Below, piece by piece: positions 18,709 to 29,994 of a stretch of 64,000 bases of DNA (the stretch's first letter is position 1; each line of letters starts with the position of its first letter). Below the pieces are notes generated by a model, which saw only the letters and a list, made by a program, of their open reading frames with translations, was not told the origin of the DNA and ran no database searches. This DNA is from Rhodoblastus sp963710275. GTDB lineage: Bacteria > Pseudomonadota > Alphaproteobacteria > Rhizobiales > Beijerinckiaceae. The position numbers were made by a program, and so were the translations under genes. The stretch lies in the NCBI GenBank assembly GCA_963710275.1, contig CAVPZS010000005.1, positions 806,001-870,000 of the forward strand, written 5' to 3'.

Positions 18709-19533
18709 TCAGGAGCGCCGCGAGGGGACTGCGGTCTTGGGTTTCTGCTTGTTCATCGCCAGCCTGGCGCGCGCCTCGTCCAGTTCGTCGCGGATTTCAC
18801 GGCCGATCTGGCGCGATTGGCGCAGAAGCTTGTCGATCATGTCTGGCGGCGGCTCGATCCTGTGCGGGCAGGAGACGTGACGGTAGATGTAGATGCGCGC
18901 CGGAGGCAGATTGAGCCAGATCGGCGCGAGCGCCTGGGTCTTGAAGTGCAGGCTCTCGCTGAGATGGGACGGCACCGGCGATTTCACGCCATAGGTGAAC
19001 TGGATGAAGCGCCCTTCCGGCCCCATCAGCGCGAAAGCGTCGCGCAGAAGCGTCAGCCTCGCCGCCTCGGGCCGAGTCAGCAATGGCAGGCTGGAGACGA
19101 TCGCCGAGGGCTTGCGCGCGAGATGTCCGGCGAGGGTCTCGTCAAGCCGGTAGGCGTCGCCGCGCACCACGGTGACGCCCGGAAATTTCTTCGCCAGCAG
19201 ATGGCAAAAGGAGGGCTCGTATTCGACCAGCACCAGCCTCTCGGCGGCGACGCCGCGCGCCAGCAGCGCCTGGGTGACCGGGCCGGTGCCAGGTCCGAGT
19301 TCTATGATGGGCCCGTCGCCCGCGGGATCGACGCAATGGGCCATGGCGCGGGCGAGAAAGCGGCCGGACGGCGTGATAGCGCCGGCAAGCTTCGGATTTT
19401 CCAGCCAGCTGCGGATGAAGCGCGCCTCGTCGCCCACGTGGGCGTCGATCAGGGCCTTGGGACTGGGCAGGGTCTTGCGGACCTGATTTTTTTGCGCGCT
19501 CAAATGACTACTCGTGAACCGGGACAAACCCAC
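18709..19533 (-). CDS. pmtA: Phosphatidylethanolamine N-methyltransferase (PmtA-type)
   Basis: A soluble SAM-dependent methyltransferase of about 260-274 residues that converts phosphatidylethanolamine toward phosphatidylcholine. The SAM motif IIELGPGTGPVTQALL is near residue 75, preceded by FIRSWLENPKLAGAITPSGRFLARAMA, typical of the rhizobial PmtA group. Its position between dnaJ and pyrF matches rhizobial pmtA. The start is uncertain: GTG 19533 is listed, but TTG codons at 19527 and 19503 are alternatives. A promoter-like pair (TTGACG at 19561-19566, ATTTAT at 19537-19542, spacer 18) lies so close that transcription may start inside the annotated N-terminus. Confidence 0.88.
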   Translation of the reverse strand: MGLSRFTSSHLSAQKNQVRKTLPSPKALIDAHVGDEARFIRSWLENPKLAGAITPSGRFLARAMAHCVDPAGDGPIIELGPGTGPVTQALLARGVAAERLVLVEYEPSFCHLLAKKFPGVTVVRGDAYRLDETLAGHLARKPSAIVSSLPLLTRPEAARLTLLRDAFALMGPEGRFIQFTYGVKSPVPSHLSESLHFKTQALAPIWLNLPPARIYIYRHVSCPHRIEPPPDMIDKLLRQSRQIGREIRDELDEARARLAMNKQKPKTAVPSRRS

Positions 19534-19536
19534 GCC

Positions 19537-19566
19537 ATAAATCGCTTACATTCAGGCGGACGTCAA
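19537..19566 (-). promoter_or_regulatory. Possible sigma70-type promoter for pmtA-pyrF
   Basis: On the minus strand TTGACG and ATTTAT are separated by 18 bases. The -10 lies only 4 bases before the GTG assumed to start pmtA, so either the message is nearly leaderless or the true start codon is further inside. Confidence 0.3.
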
Positions 19567-19651
19567 GGAATTGTAACAATCGCGGTTCATGGCGGCGGAC
19601 AAATAGTGGTGACGGGGTTTTCGCGCGGGCCGCAGGACCCGCGCGAAGCGG

Positions 19652-21385
19652 TCAGAACCGGGCGCCGCCGGAGAAGCTGAACTGTTGCGTCGCGTCGCCC
19701 GGGTCGAGCCGCCGCGCGACCGGCTGCCGAAGAATGATCTCGCTCTCGGACGGCCATTTGATCCGGTAGCCGAAGTCGATTTCCTTGTTTTGCTGCGGCG
19801 GAAGTTCGAAACGCCAGACCAGCAGGCCGCGCTTGCCATTCGGGTCTTGCTCGGTTGGGGGCGCGCTCTGCGGCAGCAGCTCGACGGAGATGTCGGCGGT
19901 TTCCGAATAGGGCATGCGGTCGCTGATTTCCACCTGGACCGGGAAATCATGCAGATTGCGCAGCACGGTCTTGAATTCGCGCGTGTCGGTCTTCACGCCG
20001 CCGAACAGCCCGGCCTTGTCTTCCTGCCTGCGAACAGGCGCATAGGCGACGCTCACGCGGTCGTCGGCGCCAAAGCCGAGGTCGGCGCTGTCGCCGGGCG
20101 CGACGCCGGGCAGGACGGCCTGGCCGATGAAGACGCCGTCGCGATAGAGCTGGACCGGCCCGGGCGCCATTTTCGCGCCTTCGCTATTCGTGAAATGGGC
20201 GACGAGAAAGGCGCGCGGATCGAGCGAGGGCGCGGACTTTTCCACCAGCCTGGCCTCGCCCGTCTGGGTCGAGAGCTGGAGCGCCTTTTGCGCCCCGCCA
20301 CTGGCGAGCGAGAACCGGCCCGGCGCGTGGAACATGGCCTGATAGGCGTCGGCTTCCTGCTCGGCTTCGATCTGCAGGGCGGCGGACTCGGCGCCATTAG
20401 ATCGCTCCGGCGCTCCGGCTCGCGGCGCGCCTCCGAGAATGCTGGACGCCGGCGACATCACGTCATGACGCGCATCCGGGGCGCGGAAAGCCTGCGCCCC
20501 GGGCGGCGGCGCGAGGGACGCAGTTGCCGGCAGCAAGACGGGCGGCGTGGTTCCGCCGGCGGCGCGCAGGGTCGAAATGGTCATGGCGACATCGGTCCAG
20601 TCCTCGCCGGTCGATTGCTTGACGAAGACCCGGCGCGCCAGCTCCAGTTTCGGCCTGGCCTTGCCGCCGCCGGTGTCGAGCCGCGCCTCATAGGCCGGCG
20701 TCCAGGAAGAACCGCCGAGACGGTAGATCAAGGAAAGGCGCGCATGGGTCGCCGCCTTGGCCTCCAGCGCGACGGTGACGCGCTTGGTCGGCTGCGCTTG
20801 CGAGACCGCGGCTTCGTCACGGCGCAGTTTTTCGATCTGCTCCTCGATTTCGCGCTTGCGCGATTCGACGCCTCGTTTCTGTTCGCCCGACTTGGCCAGG
20901 GTTTCCGACACCAGCTGCCAGACCCTCTTCTGGAATTCGGGATCGACGCTCTTCTCGTTTTTGGCCCAGACGTCCAGTTGCGCGCCGCCATAGGCTTTGG
21001 CCATCGACTCTCTGGTGTTGAGGACGTCCAGCGTGGCGTCCAGCGCGGCGGCTTCGTCCTGCAGCTTGCGAATGGCCGGCTCGTTGAAGGTCTGGTCGAG
21101 GGCGGCGGGCGTCTCGATCTCGGTCTCGATCGCGCCAATGGCGAAATCGCCTTCGCCGGAAACCTGGAAAGTGGAGGAATCGGCGCCCAGCGGCAGATTG
21201 GCGAGGATGACGCGGCTGGCGCCGGCGGGCAGGTCGACTTCCGCCACGCGGGTCGCCTGCGCGGCGTCAGGGAACAGCGTCACGGCGTCAATGTGCGAGG
21301 AAGCCTTGATGTCGCCGGCAAAAGCCGGGAGGGCGCCAAGGAGCGCAAGCGAGGACAGAAGGCAGGATTTTCCGGTCAAATGCAT
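19652..21385 (-). CDS. Secreted DUF4139 (mucoidy inhibitor MuiA-like) protein
   Basis: A 577-residue protein with a signal peptide (MHLTGKSCLLSSLALLGALPAFAGD, cleavage after AFA). An N-terminal DUF4140-like part (VTLFPDAAQATRVAEVDLPAG) is followed by a coiled-coil region near residues 85-180 and a C-terminal DUF4139 beta-rich part (SWTPAYEARLDT and the conserved end DFGYRIKWPSE). Bacterial members are poorly characterised; MuiA is named for an effect on mucoidy. ATG at 21385 is preferred because it gives the signal peptide and has GAGG 8 bases upstream. It lies between dnaJ and pmtA, where rhizobia usually have nothing. Confidence 0.82.
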   Translation of the reverse strand: MHLTGKSCLLSSLALLGALPAFAGDIKASSHIDAVTLFPDAAQATRVAEVDLPAGASRVILANLPLGADSSTFQVSGEGDFAIGAIETEIETPAALDQTFNEPAIRKLQDEAAALDATLDVLNTRESMAKAYGGAQLDVWAKNEKSVDPEFQKRVWQLVSETLAKSGEQKRGVESRKREIEEQIEKLRRDEAAVSQAQPTKRVTVALEAKAATHARLSLIYRLGGSSWTPAYEARLDTGGGKARPKLELARRVFVKQSTGEDWTDVAMTISTLRAAGGTTPPVLLPATASLAPPPGAQAFRAPDARHDVMSPASSILGGAPRAGAPERSNGAESAALQIEAEQEADAYQAMFHAPGRFSLASGGAQKALQLSTQTGEARLVEKSAPSLDPRAFLVAHFTNSEGAKMAPGPVQLYRDGVFIGQAVLPGVAPGDSADLGFGADDRVSVAYAPVRRQEDKAGLFGGVKTDTREFKTVLRNLHDFPVQVEISDRMPYSETADISVELLPQSAPPTEQDPNGKRGLLVWRFELPPQQNKEIDFGYRIKWPSESEIILRQPVARRLDPGDATQQFSFSGGARF

Positions 21386-21526
21386 TTTCGGCCTCAACGA
21401 TCGAGCCATCAATGGCGGGGCCGATATTAAGCTTGGCCATTTAAGGCGTTTTGAAAGTCGAAACCTCGAATTTGCAGGTTTTTGCGTGTCAATTCCGCGG
21501 TTCTTTTCGGCGCCTTCGCCAAAGCG

Positions 21527-22664
21527 TCACGTCAGGTCGAAGAATTCCTTCATCTTGGCGAAGAAGCCCGCCGATTCCGGATGGGTCTTGTGGGTCGAAC
21601 TCGTTCTCGAACTCGGCCAGCAGCTCCCTCTGCCTCTTGGTGAGGTTCTGCGGCGTCTCGACATTGGCCTGGATATAGAGGTCGCCGAATTCGCGCGAGC
21701 GCAGCACCGGCATGCCGCGGCCCTTGATCTTGAACTGGCGGCCGGATTGCGTGCCTTCGTCGACCTTGACCTTGACTTCCTCGCCGTCGACGGCGCGGAC
21801 CTTGATCTCGCCGCCCAGCGCCGCCTGCACCATCGAGATCGGCACGCGGCAATAGAGGTCGGCGCCTTCGCGCTGGAAGAAGGGATGCGGTTTGATGGAC
21901 AGGAAAATATAGAGGTCGCCGGCCGGACCGCCGCGCAGGCCGGCCTCGCCCTCGCCGGACAGGCGAATGCGCGTGCCGTCCTCGATGCCCGCGGGAATGT
22001 TCACCGACAGCGAGCGGTCGCGGGTCGTGCGGCCGGCGCCGGAGCAGTTGGGGCAGGGATTTTCGATGACCTCGCCGCGTCCCTGGCAGGAGGGGCAGGT
22101 GCGCTCGATCGAGAAGAAGCCCTGTTGCGCGCGCACGCGGCCCGCGCCGCCGCAGGTCGAACAGGCTTTCGGCTTGGAGCCGGCCTTGGCGCCGGAGCCG
22201 GCGCAGACCTCGCAGGACACGGAGGTGGGGATTTTCAGCGCCGCCGACTTGCCGCGAAAGGCCTCTTCCAGCGTGACTTCCATATTGTAGCGCAGGTCCG
22301 AGCCGCGCTCGCGGCCGGTGGAGCGGCCGCGCCGTCCGCCGCCCATCACGTCGCCGAACAGGTCGTCGAAAATATCCGCCATGGAGGCGGCGAAACCCTC
22401 GCCCATGCCGAAGCCGCCGCCACCGCCGCCATGGCCATGTTCGAAGGCGGCGTGGCCATATTGGTCATAGGCCGCGCGCTTCTGGCCATCGGACAGGATC
22501 TGGTAGGCCTCGTTGACTTCCTTGAACTTGGCCTCGGCCGCCTTGTCGCCCGGATTCTTGTCGGGGTGGAACTGCACCGCCTGTTTGCGGAAGGCGCTCT
22601 TCAGTTCCACGTCGGAACAGGTCCGGCTGACGCCAAGGATTTCGTAAAAGCAGCGCTTGGCCAT
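21527..22664 (-). CDS. dnaJ: Chaperone DnaJ, frameshifted near its C-terminus in this sequence
   Basis: The Hsp40 cochaperone of DnaK. It has a J domain with HPD (QFHPDKNPG), a Gly/Phe-rich linker (HGHGGGGGGFGMGEGF) and four CxxCxGxG zinc repeats (CEVCAGSG, CSTCGGAG, CPSCQGRG, CPNCSGAG). The C-terminal substrate domain follows. Near 21592-21594 one extra base shifts the frame after FENEFD. Removing it gives DHKTHPESAGFFAKMKEFFDLT and a stop at 21527, the expected DnaJ tail, with 378 residues in total. The start is ATG 22664; a GTG lies two codons upstream at 22670. Confidence 0.94.
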
Positions 22665-22847
22665 CGACACGAGAATCCAGGTTTCGTGAACGTAGGTCCG
22701 AAATTTCAGTCGTTTTTGTCTTGACGCGTTTCTTCACGCGAGCCGGCAGCCACTCCGCTCGAAACGCCAGGCGGGAACGGAATGGAGCCTTGACGAGCTA
22801 GACGCTCCAACCTGCCGGCGCAACAGGTTTTTTCGCCTGAACGGCGC

Positions 22848-22881
22848 AAAAACGCCGGCGTGGATGATCTCCACGCCGGCG
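22848..22881 (-). terminator. Intrinsic terminator after dnaK
   Basis: On the minus strand CGCCGGCGTGGA pairs with TCCACGCCGGCG (12 bp, short loop) and is followed by TTTTT. It is 9 bases past the dnaK stop. It implies that part of the dnaK message ends here and that dnaJ, 219 bases further on, is read through or has its own promoter. Confidence 0.85.
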
Positions 22882-22889
22882 CAGGCGGC

Positions 22890-24788
<1,899 letters not shown>

Positions 24789-24919
24789 TTTACTTCTGTT
24801 CCTTTCTTCGCAGAACCGCCGGACCCCGAAGCGGTCCAGTGAAGGGCGGACGCATTGTCTCGCCCGGTCCCCGATTGCCGTTCACATTGGGATGGGCGCC
24901 CTCGCATACAAGAGCGGGA

Positions 24920-24951
24920 CTGATATAGGGGCCAGGATTTTTGGCCGCAAG
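24920..24951 (-). promoter_or_regulatory. RpoH (sigma32) heat-shock promoter of dnaK
   Basis: On the minus strand CTTG (24948-24951) is followed after 18 bases by CCTATATCAG (24920-24929). This is an exact match to the alphaproteobacterial RpoH consensus CTTG-N17/18-CYTATNTNNG as I know it. It lies 132 bases before the dnaK ATG and in the divergent gap shared with the lipoprotein gene. Confidence 0.8.
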
Positions 24952-25039
24952 CTGCGCCGCCGATTTTGCCGCTTTCCTTTTACGACCGTTGCGCAGACAG
25001 TGATCAAACATTTACGATTCGCAAACTATAACATTGCCC

Positions 25040-26042
25040 ATGCGCCCCTTCCTTGTCGTCCCGATTTTCATCCTGAGCTCGTGCCTGTCGCTCCCGGGGC
25101 TGGGGCCGACGCCGAGCCGCGCGCAAATGGCGCTCCCCGGCGCGGTGTCCGCGCCGACTCAGGAAGGCCAGGCCGGCGCGCCGCCGGCGACGGCTGCGCC
25201 GAAGCGCCGCGCGTCGGGCTCCGCGCCTGCCAATCCGGCCGGCGCCATCATCTTCGACAAGCATTTCGTCGCGGCGCGACCGCCCTCGGTCGACTCGATC
25301 ATCGGCAGGCCTTTCAGCCTCGGCGGTTCACGCGGCGGATTGCAGGTCGAAAAATCCGGGTCCGACAAAAACGCGGACTTGCGACTTTCGCGACTGACCC
25401 TGGTCGGAGAAAAGATTTCCCATCCCAACCAAATCTGCGAAGTGTCCATGGCCGGCGACGGTCCGCTGGGGCTGAAGCCGCTCGGAACTCCGGACGGCGT
25501 GCAAAGGTTCGAGCTCGCATCTTCCGCCTGCCCCCTGCAGTTCGACGCTCTCAACGGCGCGCTGCTGGCCTCCAGTCCCTCCGGCGCCTGCAATTTCGCG
25601 GCGGCGGATTGCCGGGTGGATGCGACGGGGCTGTGGGGCCCGGCCGGCGATGCCTTCAGCCCGAGCCAGATCAAGACCATGGAGCGCGATCGCGCTTCTC
25701 TCGAAAGCAGCCTCCGCTCTCATTTTCGCACGCTGCTGCACCGGACCGGGAAGGACAGGCCGCTGGCCAAGGCGACGGTGCGCGAGCAGGCGGGTTTCGC
25801 CGCCAGCCGCTCCCAGGCCTGCCGCGATTACGACCGCGAGGAGACGCACGGCTTTTGCTCGCTGCGGCTGACCGAAGCCCACGACTACCGCCTGCAGGCA
25901 CGGCTGCAGGAGGCTGCGGCAGCGAAGGAAAAGACCAAAGGACAAGCACGAACTCGCCAAGGCGAAGGCGCCTGGCAAGGCGGTCAGGCCGCCGGGCGCC
26001 GGCGCCCCGGCGCTGGAGCCCGCCCCGATCGAGGCCAGATAG
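25040..26042 (+). CDS. Putative secreted lipoprotein, unknown function (frameshift near 3' end)
   Basis: The N-terminus MRPFLVVPIFILSSCLS is a signal sequence with a plausible lipobox (LSSC), so it may be lipid-anchored. A Pro/Ala-rich linker leads to a folded region of ~200 residues with several Cys (QICEV, SACPL, GACNF, DCRVD, QACRD, GFCSL). The segment around GFAASRSQACRDY...GFCSLRLTEAHDYRLQARL faintly resembles LprI/DUF1311 domains; this is weak. Removing one A from 25937-25939 replaces an Arg-rich tail by KTKDKHELAKAKAPGKA... ending at TAG 26040. I do not recognise the gene with confidence. Confidence 0.6.
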
Positions 26043-26113
26043 GCTCGCAGGCGAGGTCCGACGCGTTTTGAAGCGAAGTCGGCGGGTCCGCGCCCGTCGC
26101 ATGGAGAAACGCC

Positions 26114-26683
26114 ATGGCAATTCTGGTTTGGGGTCTCGTCCTCTTCCTCGGCGCCCATCTGGCGCCGACCTTCCCGTCGTTTCGAGCCGGGCTGTTGGGA
26201 AAACTCGGCGAAAACGGCTACAAGGGCGCCTTCTCCCTGCTGTCCTTGGCCGGACTGGTCCTGATCGTCTACGGCGTTTCCGCCGCGCGCGGATCGGCGG
26301 CGGACAGCGGCCTCTGGTCGCCGCCGCTCTGGAGCCGGCATCTGGCTTTCGCCCTGATGCTGCCGGCCTTCATCCTGATCGTCGCCGCCTATGTTCCCTC
26401 GCGCATCCGCGATTGGGTCGGCCATCCCATGCTGGCCGCGATCATGCTCTGGGCGGTCGCGCATCTCCTGGCCAATGGCGACCTTCTCGCGCTGCTGCTG
26501 TTCGGGTCTTTCCTGATCTTCGCGCTTTATGACCGGCTTTCCGCCGCCCGCCGAGGCCTGGGTCCGAAAAAGCCGGCGCAAGGCTTTGGCGGCGACGCCG
26601 CGGCTGTTGTCGTCGGCCTGGTTCTATGGGCCGCGACGCTGTTCAAGCTGCATGCTCTGGCGGGCGTTCCGCTCCTCGGCTGA
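26114..26683 (+). CDS. NnrU family membrane protein
   Basis: A 189-residue membrane protein with about five hydrophobic segments. The start MAILVWGLVLFLGAHLAPTFPSFRA, with the conserved His, matches NnrU. So do the central WSRHLAFALMLPAFILIVAAYVPSRIRDWVGHPML and WAVAHLLANGD. NnrU proteins are linked to nitrite/nitric oxide metabolism in some alphaproteobacteria, but most genomes carry paralogues of unknown role. No denitrification genes are nearby, so a denitrification function is not supported here. It converges with the ABC transporter gene after 38 bases. Confidence 0.88.
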   Translation: MAILVWGLVLFLGAHLAPTFPSFRAGLLGKLGENGYKGAFSLLSLAGLVLIVYGVSAARGSAADSGLWSPPLWSRHLAFALMLPAFILIVAAYVPSRIRDWVGHPMLAAIMLWAVAHLLANGDLLALLLFGSFLIFALYDRLSAARRGLGPKKPAQGFGGDAAAVVVGLVLWAATLFKLHALAGVPLLG

Positions 26684-26721
26684 TCGCGCCCCGTCATGTG
26701 AATTGACGAGGCCGGTTTTCC

Positions 26722-28815
26722 TCACGACTGGCTGAAGACCGAGGCGCCGCCTTCGAGCCCCGCGCGCACCCGCGCATGCTCCGGGTGGAAGGCGGCGAGC
26801 GTCGAGCGGTGGCCGATCGAGACCAGGGTCGTCCCCGGCAGGCGGTCGGCGAGCATGGCGTAAATTTCCGCTTCCGTTTCCTCGTCGAGCGACGCTGTGG
26901 CCTCGTCGAGCAGCAGCCAGTCGGGCTTGGCGAGCACGGCGCGGGCGATGGCCAATCGCTGCTGCTCGCCGCCGGACAGCCTCAACGACCAATTGTCGAC
27001 CTCGTCGAGCTTGTCGGCCAGTTGCGCGAGATGGGAGTCCCGCAGCGCCGCGACGATGGCGGAATCGGCATGGACGTCCTCGCCCGCCGGATAGACCACG
27101 GCCTGCCGCAATGTGCCCATCGGCAGATAGGGTTTTTGCGGCAGCAGCATCATCCGGCCCTTGCACGGCGCCTCGACCTCGCCTTCGCCATAGGGCCAGA
27201 CCCCGGCGAGCGCCCGGAACAGGGTCGACTTGCCCGAGCCGGACGCGCCGGTGACCAGCAGGTTGCGGCCGGGAGTGAGCGACAGGTCGACCGATTGCAG
27301 CACCGCGCCGCCGTGAGGCAGGGCGATGGTCGCGTGATGCAGCGCCGGCGCCGGGGCGTCCGGCGCCATCTTCAGACCGGTCTGGGCCTGCGCCGCCTCG
27401 ATGGCCGCGTCGAAGGTGGTGAGGCGTTCCAGCACCGCGCGGAAGCCGGCCAGAGAAGTGTAATAGGAGATGAAGAAGGTCAGCGCGCCCTCGACCTGCC
27501 CGAAGGCCTGCGCGGTCTGGGTCATCACGCCCAGCGCGATCTTGCCGGAAAAATAGAAGGGCGCGGAAAACACATAGGGGATGATCGGGCTGATCTGGCC
27601 GTAGAAGCCGGTGAAGGCGACGAGCTTCTTGCGCCGGTTGATCAGGTCCAGGTAATTGCCGATCACCTCGCCGAACCGCGCCCGCAGGTTCACCTGTTCC
27701 GCCGGTTCGCCGTTCAGGAGCGCCACCTGTTCGCTGTATTCGCGCAGGCGCGCCAGCGAAAAGCGGAAGTTCGCCTCCACTTTCTGCCGCTCGAACATGA
27801 TGCGCGTCAGCGGACGCCCGATCAGATGGGTGATCAGCGTGCCGGTCGCGGCATAGAGCAGGGCCACCCAGAACAGCAGGCCGGGCAGCGCGAAATGCGT
27901 GCCTGGAAAGGTGAAGTTCGCCGACAGGCTCCACAGCAGGATCGCGAAGGAGACCAGCGACGACAGGGTGGAGATCAGCAGGATGGAATAATTGTAGACG
28001 CCATAGCCGTAAGTGCCGCCTTCCGCGCCGCCGTCGATGAAGCGGGCGACGTCTTCCGAAATACGCTGGTCGGGGTTGTCGGCGACGCCGCCGGTCAGCG
28101 ACATGCGGTAATGGGCGTGGCCTTCCAGCCAGTGCGAAATGTAGAAACGCGTCAGCCAGCGCCGCCAGCGCAGCACCAGATAGGAGCTGACGACATATTC
28201 GATCACCGCGCTCGCCACATAGATGAAGGCCCAGGGCGTGAACACCCAGATCAGCATGCGCCAGAATTCCGGGCCGTTCTTTTCCTGAATGGCGTTGAAG
28301 AAATCGCGGTTGAAGAAATTCAGCCGAACGGTGATCGCCACCTGCGCCTGGTTGAGCAGGACGAGAAAGACCACCATGCCGGTCGCCAACACCCGCTTCA
28401 GCATCTTCAGCCGCAGCGGACCGAAATCGGCGACCGTCTCGTCGGCATGGGTAAAGAAGCGGTCGGCGATGCGGGTCATGGCCCGCACGACAGGGATATG
28501 GGAAATGGCGAAGACCAGGATGGCGAACACCGCCACCGTCAGGACGAGGGTCGTCGGAAGCTGCATTTCTTCCAGCGCTTTCGGCCAGTAGCCGTAGCGC
28601 GCGGCGAGATCCGCGCCGCCGAAGACGATGGTCTCGACCGAAAACAGGGCGATGAAGATCTTCAGGAAGGCCGAGACCGGACCGCTGCGCTCGCAGCAAT
28701 AGAACACGATCAGTCCCGCCCCGCCGAGAAGCTCGAGAGTGGCGTCGCCGGATTGGTAGCCAATGCCTAGAGACAAAAGGGCGAAAAGCGCGACAGCCAA
28801 TCCGAGAATTCTCAT
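26722..28815 (-). CDS. ABC transporter, fused permease and ATPase (SbmA/BacA-like, YddA type)
   Basis: A 697-residue half transporter. An N-terminal membrane domain of the ABC_membrane_2 family includes the family segment NFFNRDFFNAIQEKN and the EAA-like REYSEQVALLNGE. The C-terminal ATPase has Walker A GASGSGKST (residues 523-531), signature LSGGEQQRLAIARA (near 613) and Walker B WLLLDEATASLD. Relatives import peptides, B12 or very-long-chain fatty acyl-CoA; the substrate is unknown here. ATG at 28815 with GAGGTG 5 bases upstream is preferred to a GTG/ATG further up. Confidence 0.9.
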   Translation of the reverse strand: MRILGLAVALFALLSLGIGYQSGDATLELLGGAGLIVFYCCERSGPVSAFLKIFIALFSVETIVFGGADLAARYGYWPKALEEMQLPTTLVLTVAVFAILVFAISHIPVVRAMTRIADRFFTHADETVADFGPLRLKMLKRVLATGMVVFLVLLNQAQVAITVRLNFFNRDFFNAIQEKNGPEFWRMLIWVFTPWAFIYVASAVIEYVVSSYLVLRWRRWLTRFYISHWLEGHAHYRMSLTGGVADNPDQRISEDVARFIDGGAEGGTYGYGVYNYSILLISTLSSLVSFAILLWSLSANFTFPGTHFALPGLLFWVALLYAATGTLITHLIGRPLTRIMFERQKVEANFRFSLARLREYSEQVALLNGEPAEQVNLRARFGEVIGNYLDLINRRKKLVAFTGFYGQISPIIPYVFSAPFYFSGKIALGVMTQTAQAFGQVEGALTFFISYYTSLAGFRAVLERLTTFDAAIEAAQAQTGLKMAPDAPAPALHHATIALPHGGAVLQSVDLSLTPGRNLLVTGASGSGKSTLFRALAGVWPYGEGEVEAPCKGRMMLLPQKPYLPMGTLRQAVVYPAGEDVHADSAIVAALRDSHLAQLADKLDEVDNWSLRLSGGEQQRLAIARAVLAKPDWLLLDEATASLDEETEAEIYAMLADRLPGTTLVSIGHRSTLAAFHPEHARVRAGLEGGASVFSQS

Positions 28816-28959
28816 AGTCACCTCATGGGGCGTCACGCCCGGCGAATCGAAGCGGGAGCTTACAATAAAACTTTCCGTTACCGGAGCGCCGCCGACAAAT
28901 ACCAAGAATTGGCTCAATTTTCGGCTGAAAAACGCCGAAACTGCCGCCGCATTGCGGCG

Positions 28960-29913
28960 TCATGAGCCGAGCTTTTCCCGCGCCGCGCTTTCGTCGCGCC
29001 GGATTTGCGCGACCAGCGCGTCAAGCGAATTGAACTTCTGTTCCGGGCGCAGGTAATCGATGAAGAAGACCTCGATTTCCTTGCCGTAGATATCGTCGGA
29101 GAAATCGAAAATATAGACCTCGAGCAGGGGCGGCCCGTTATCGACGGTCGGGCGGCGCCCGAAGCTCGCCACGCCCTTCAATTTCAGGTCGTCGAGGGCG
29201 ATTTCCACGGCATAGATCGCGTGCTTCAGCTGGCAGGCGGGATCAACCGCGAGATTGGCGGTGGGAAAGCCGAGTTGCCGCCCGAGCTTGGCGCCATGGA
29301 TCACCGGTCCGGTCACCGACCAGGGGTGGCCGAGCAGCAGGGCCGCGCCCGCGACGTCGCCGCGCTCCAGGGCCTGCCGCATCGCGGTCGAGGACACCGC
29401 TTCGAGCGAGCCCTCCTCGTCGGCGGTCACCTTGTCGACAATTTCGACCACCAGCCCCGCCCGGGGGCCTTCCTCGCGCAGGAAATCCGGGGTGCCGCCG
29501 CGCCGCGCTCCGAAATGGAAGTCATAGCCGACGACCACGGCGCCGACGCCCAGCCGCTCGACCAGGATTTTATGGATGAAGGCCTCGGCGTCCAGCCCCG
29601 CCAGCGCGGCGTCGAAACCGAGCACGATCATGCCGTCGAGCCCGAGTTCCCGCAGCCGATGCGCCTTGGCGTCGCGGCTGCTCAGGCGGAACACCTTTTT
29701 GTCCGGGCGGAAGAAATCGGCCGGATGCGGCTCGAAGGTCAGGACGGCGCAGGGCCGGTTCATCTTGCGCGCCAGGTCGCGCGCTCGCCCGATCACCGCG
29801 CGATGGCCGCGGTGCACGCCGTCGAAATTGCCGATCGCGACCACCGCGCCTTGCAGACCTTCCGGCGGGCTCGGCGGATCGATGCTGAGAATGAATCGCG
29901 AGGGTTGCGTCAT
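28960..29913 (-). CDS. ribF: Bifunctional riboflavin kinase / FAD synthetase
   Basis: A 317-residue enzyme making FMN and then FAD. The N-terminal adenylyltransferase domain shows AIGNFDGVHRGHRAVI and a VSSTAMRQALERGDV helix. The C-terminal kinase domain has the signature HGAKLGRQLGFPTANL and ends in YIFDFSDDIYGKEIEVFFIDYLRPEQKF. ATG at 29913 (MTQPSRF) is chosen. It is third in a minus-strand run after the HAD phosphatase and MaoC genes; two palindromes lie in the 130 bases upstream. Confidence 0.95.
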   Translation of the reverse strand: MTQPSRFILSIDPPSPPEGLQGAVVAIGNFDGVHRGHRAVIGRARDLARKMNRPCAVLTFEPHPADFFRPDKKVFRLSSRDAKAHRLRELGLDGMIVLGFDAALAGLDAEAFIHKILVERLGVGAVVVGYDFHFGARRGGTPDFLREEGPRAGLVVEIVDKVTADEEGSLEAVSSTAMRQALERGDVAGAALLLGHPWSVTGPVIHGAKLGRQLGFPTANLAVDPACQLKHAIYAVEIALDDLKLKGVASFGRRPTVDNGPPLLEVYIFDFSDDIYGKEIEVFFIDYLRPEQKFNSLDALVAQIRRDESAAREKLGS

Positions 29914-29939
29914 TCCACTTCCAGACCTGCTAGAGCAAC

Positions 29940-29970
29940 TTGCGAAAAAGTGGACGCCGGTTTTTCGCAA
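29940..29970. repeat. Palindromic intergenic element resembling a Rhizobiales dispersed repeat
   Basis: TTGCGAAAAA (29940-29949) and TTTTTCGCAA (29961-29970) form a perfect 10-bp inverted repeat around GTGGACGCCGG. The core (aaaagtgg..ccggtttt) resembles a short palindrome often seen between genes in Hyphomicrobiales genomes. I saw no second copy in this window. Confidence 0.65.
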
Positions 29971-29994
29971 AAAATGTCGCGACTACAAAGGAAG

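Noticed and set aside
26776..28770. 664-codon open frame antisense to the ABC transporter gene
   Set aside because: Arg/Gln/Asp-rich nonsense opposite a clearly recognised gene.
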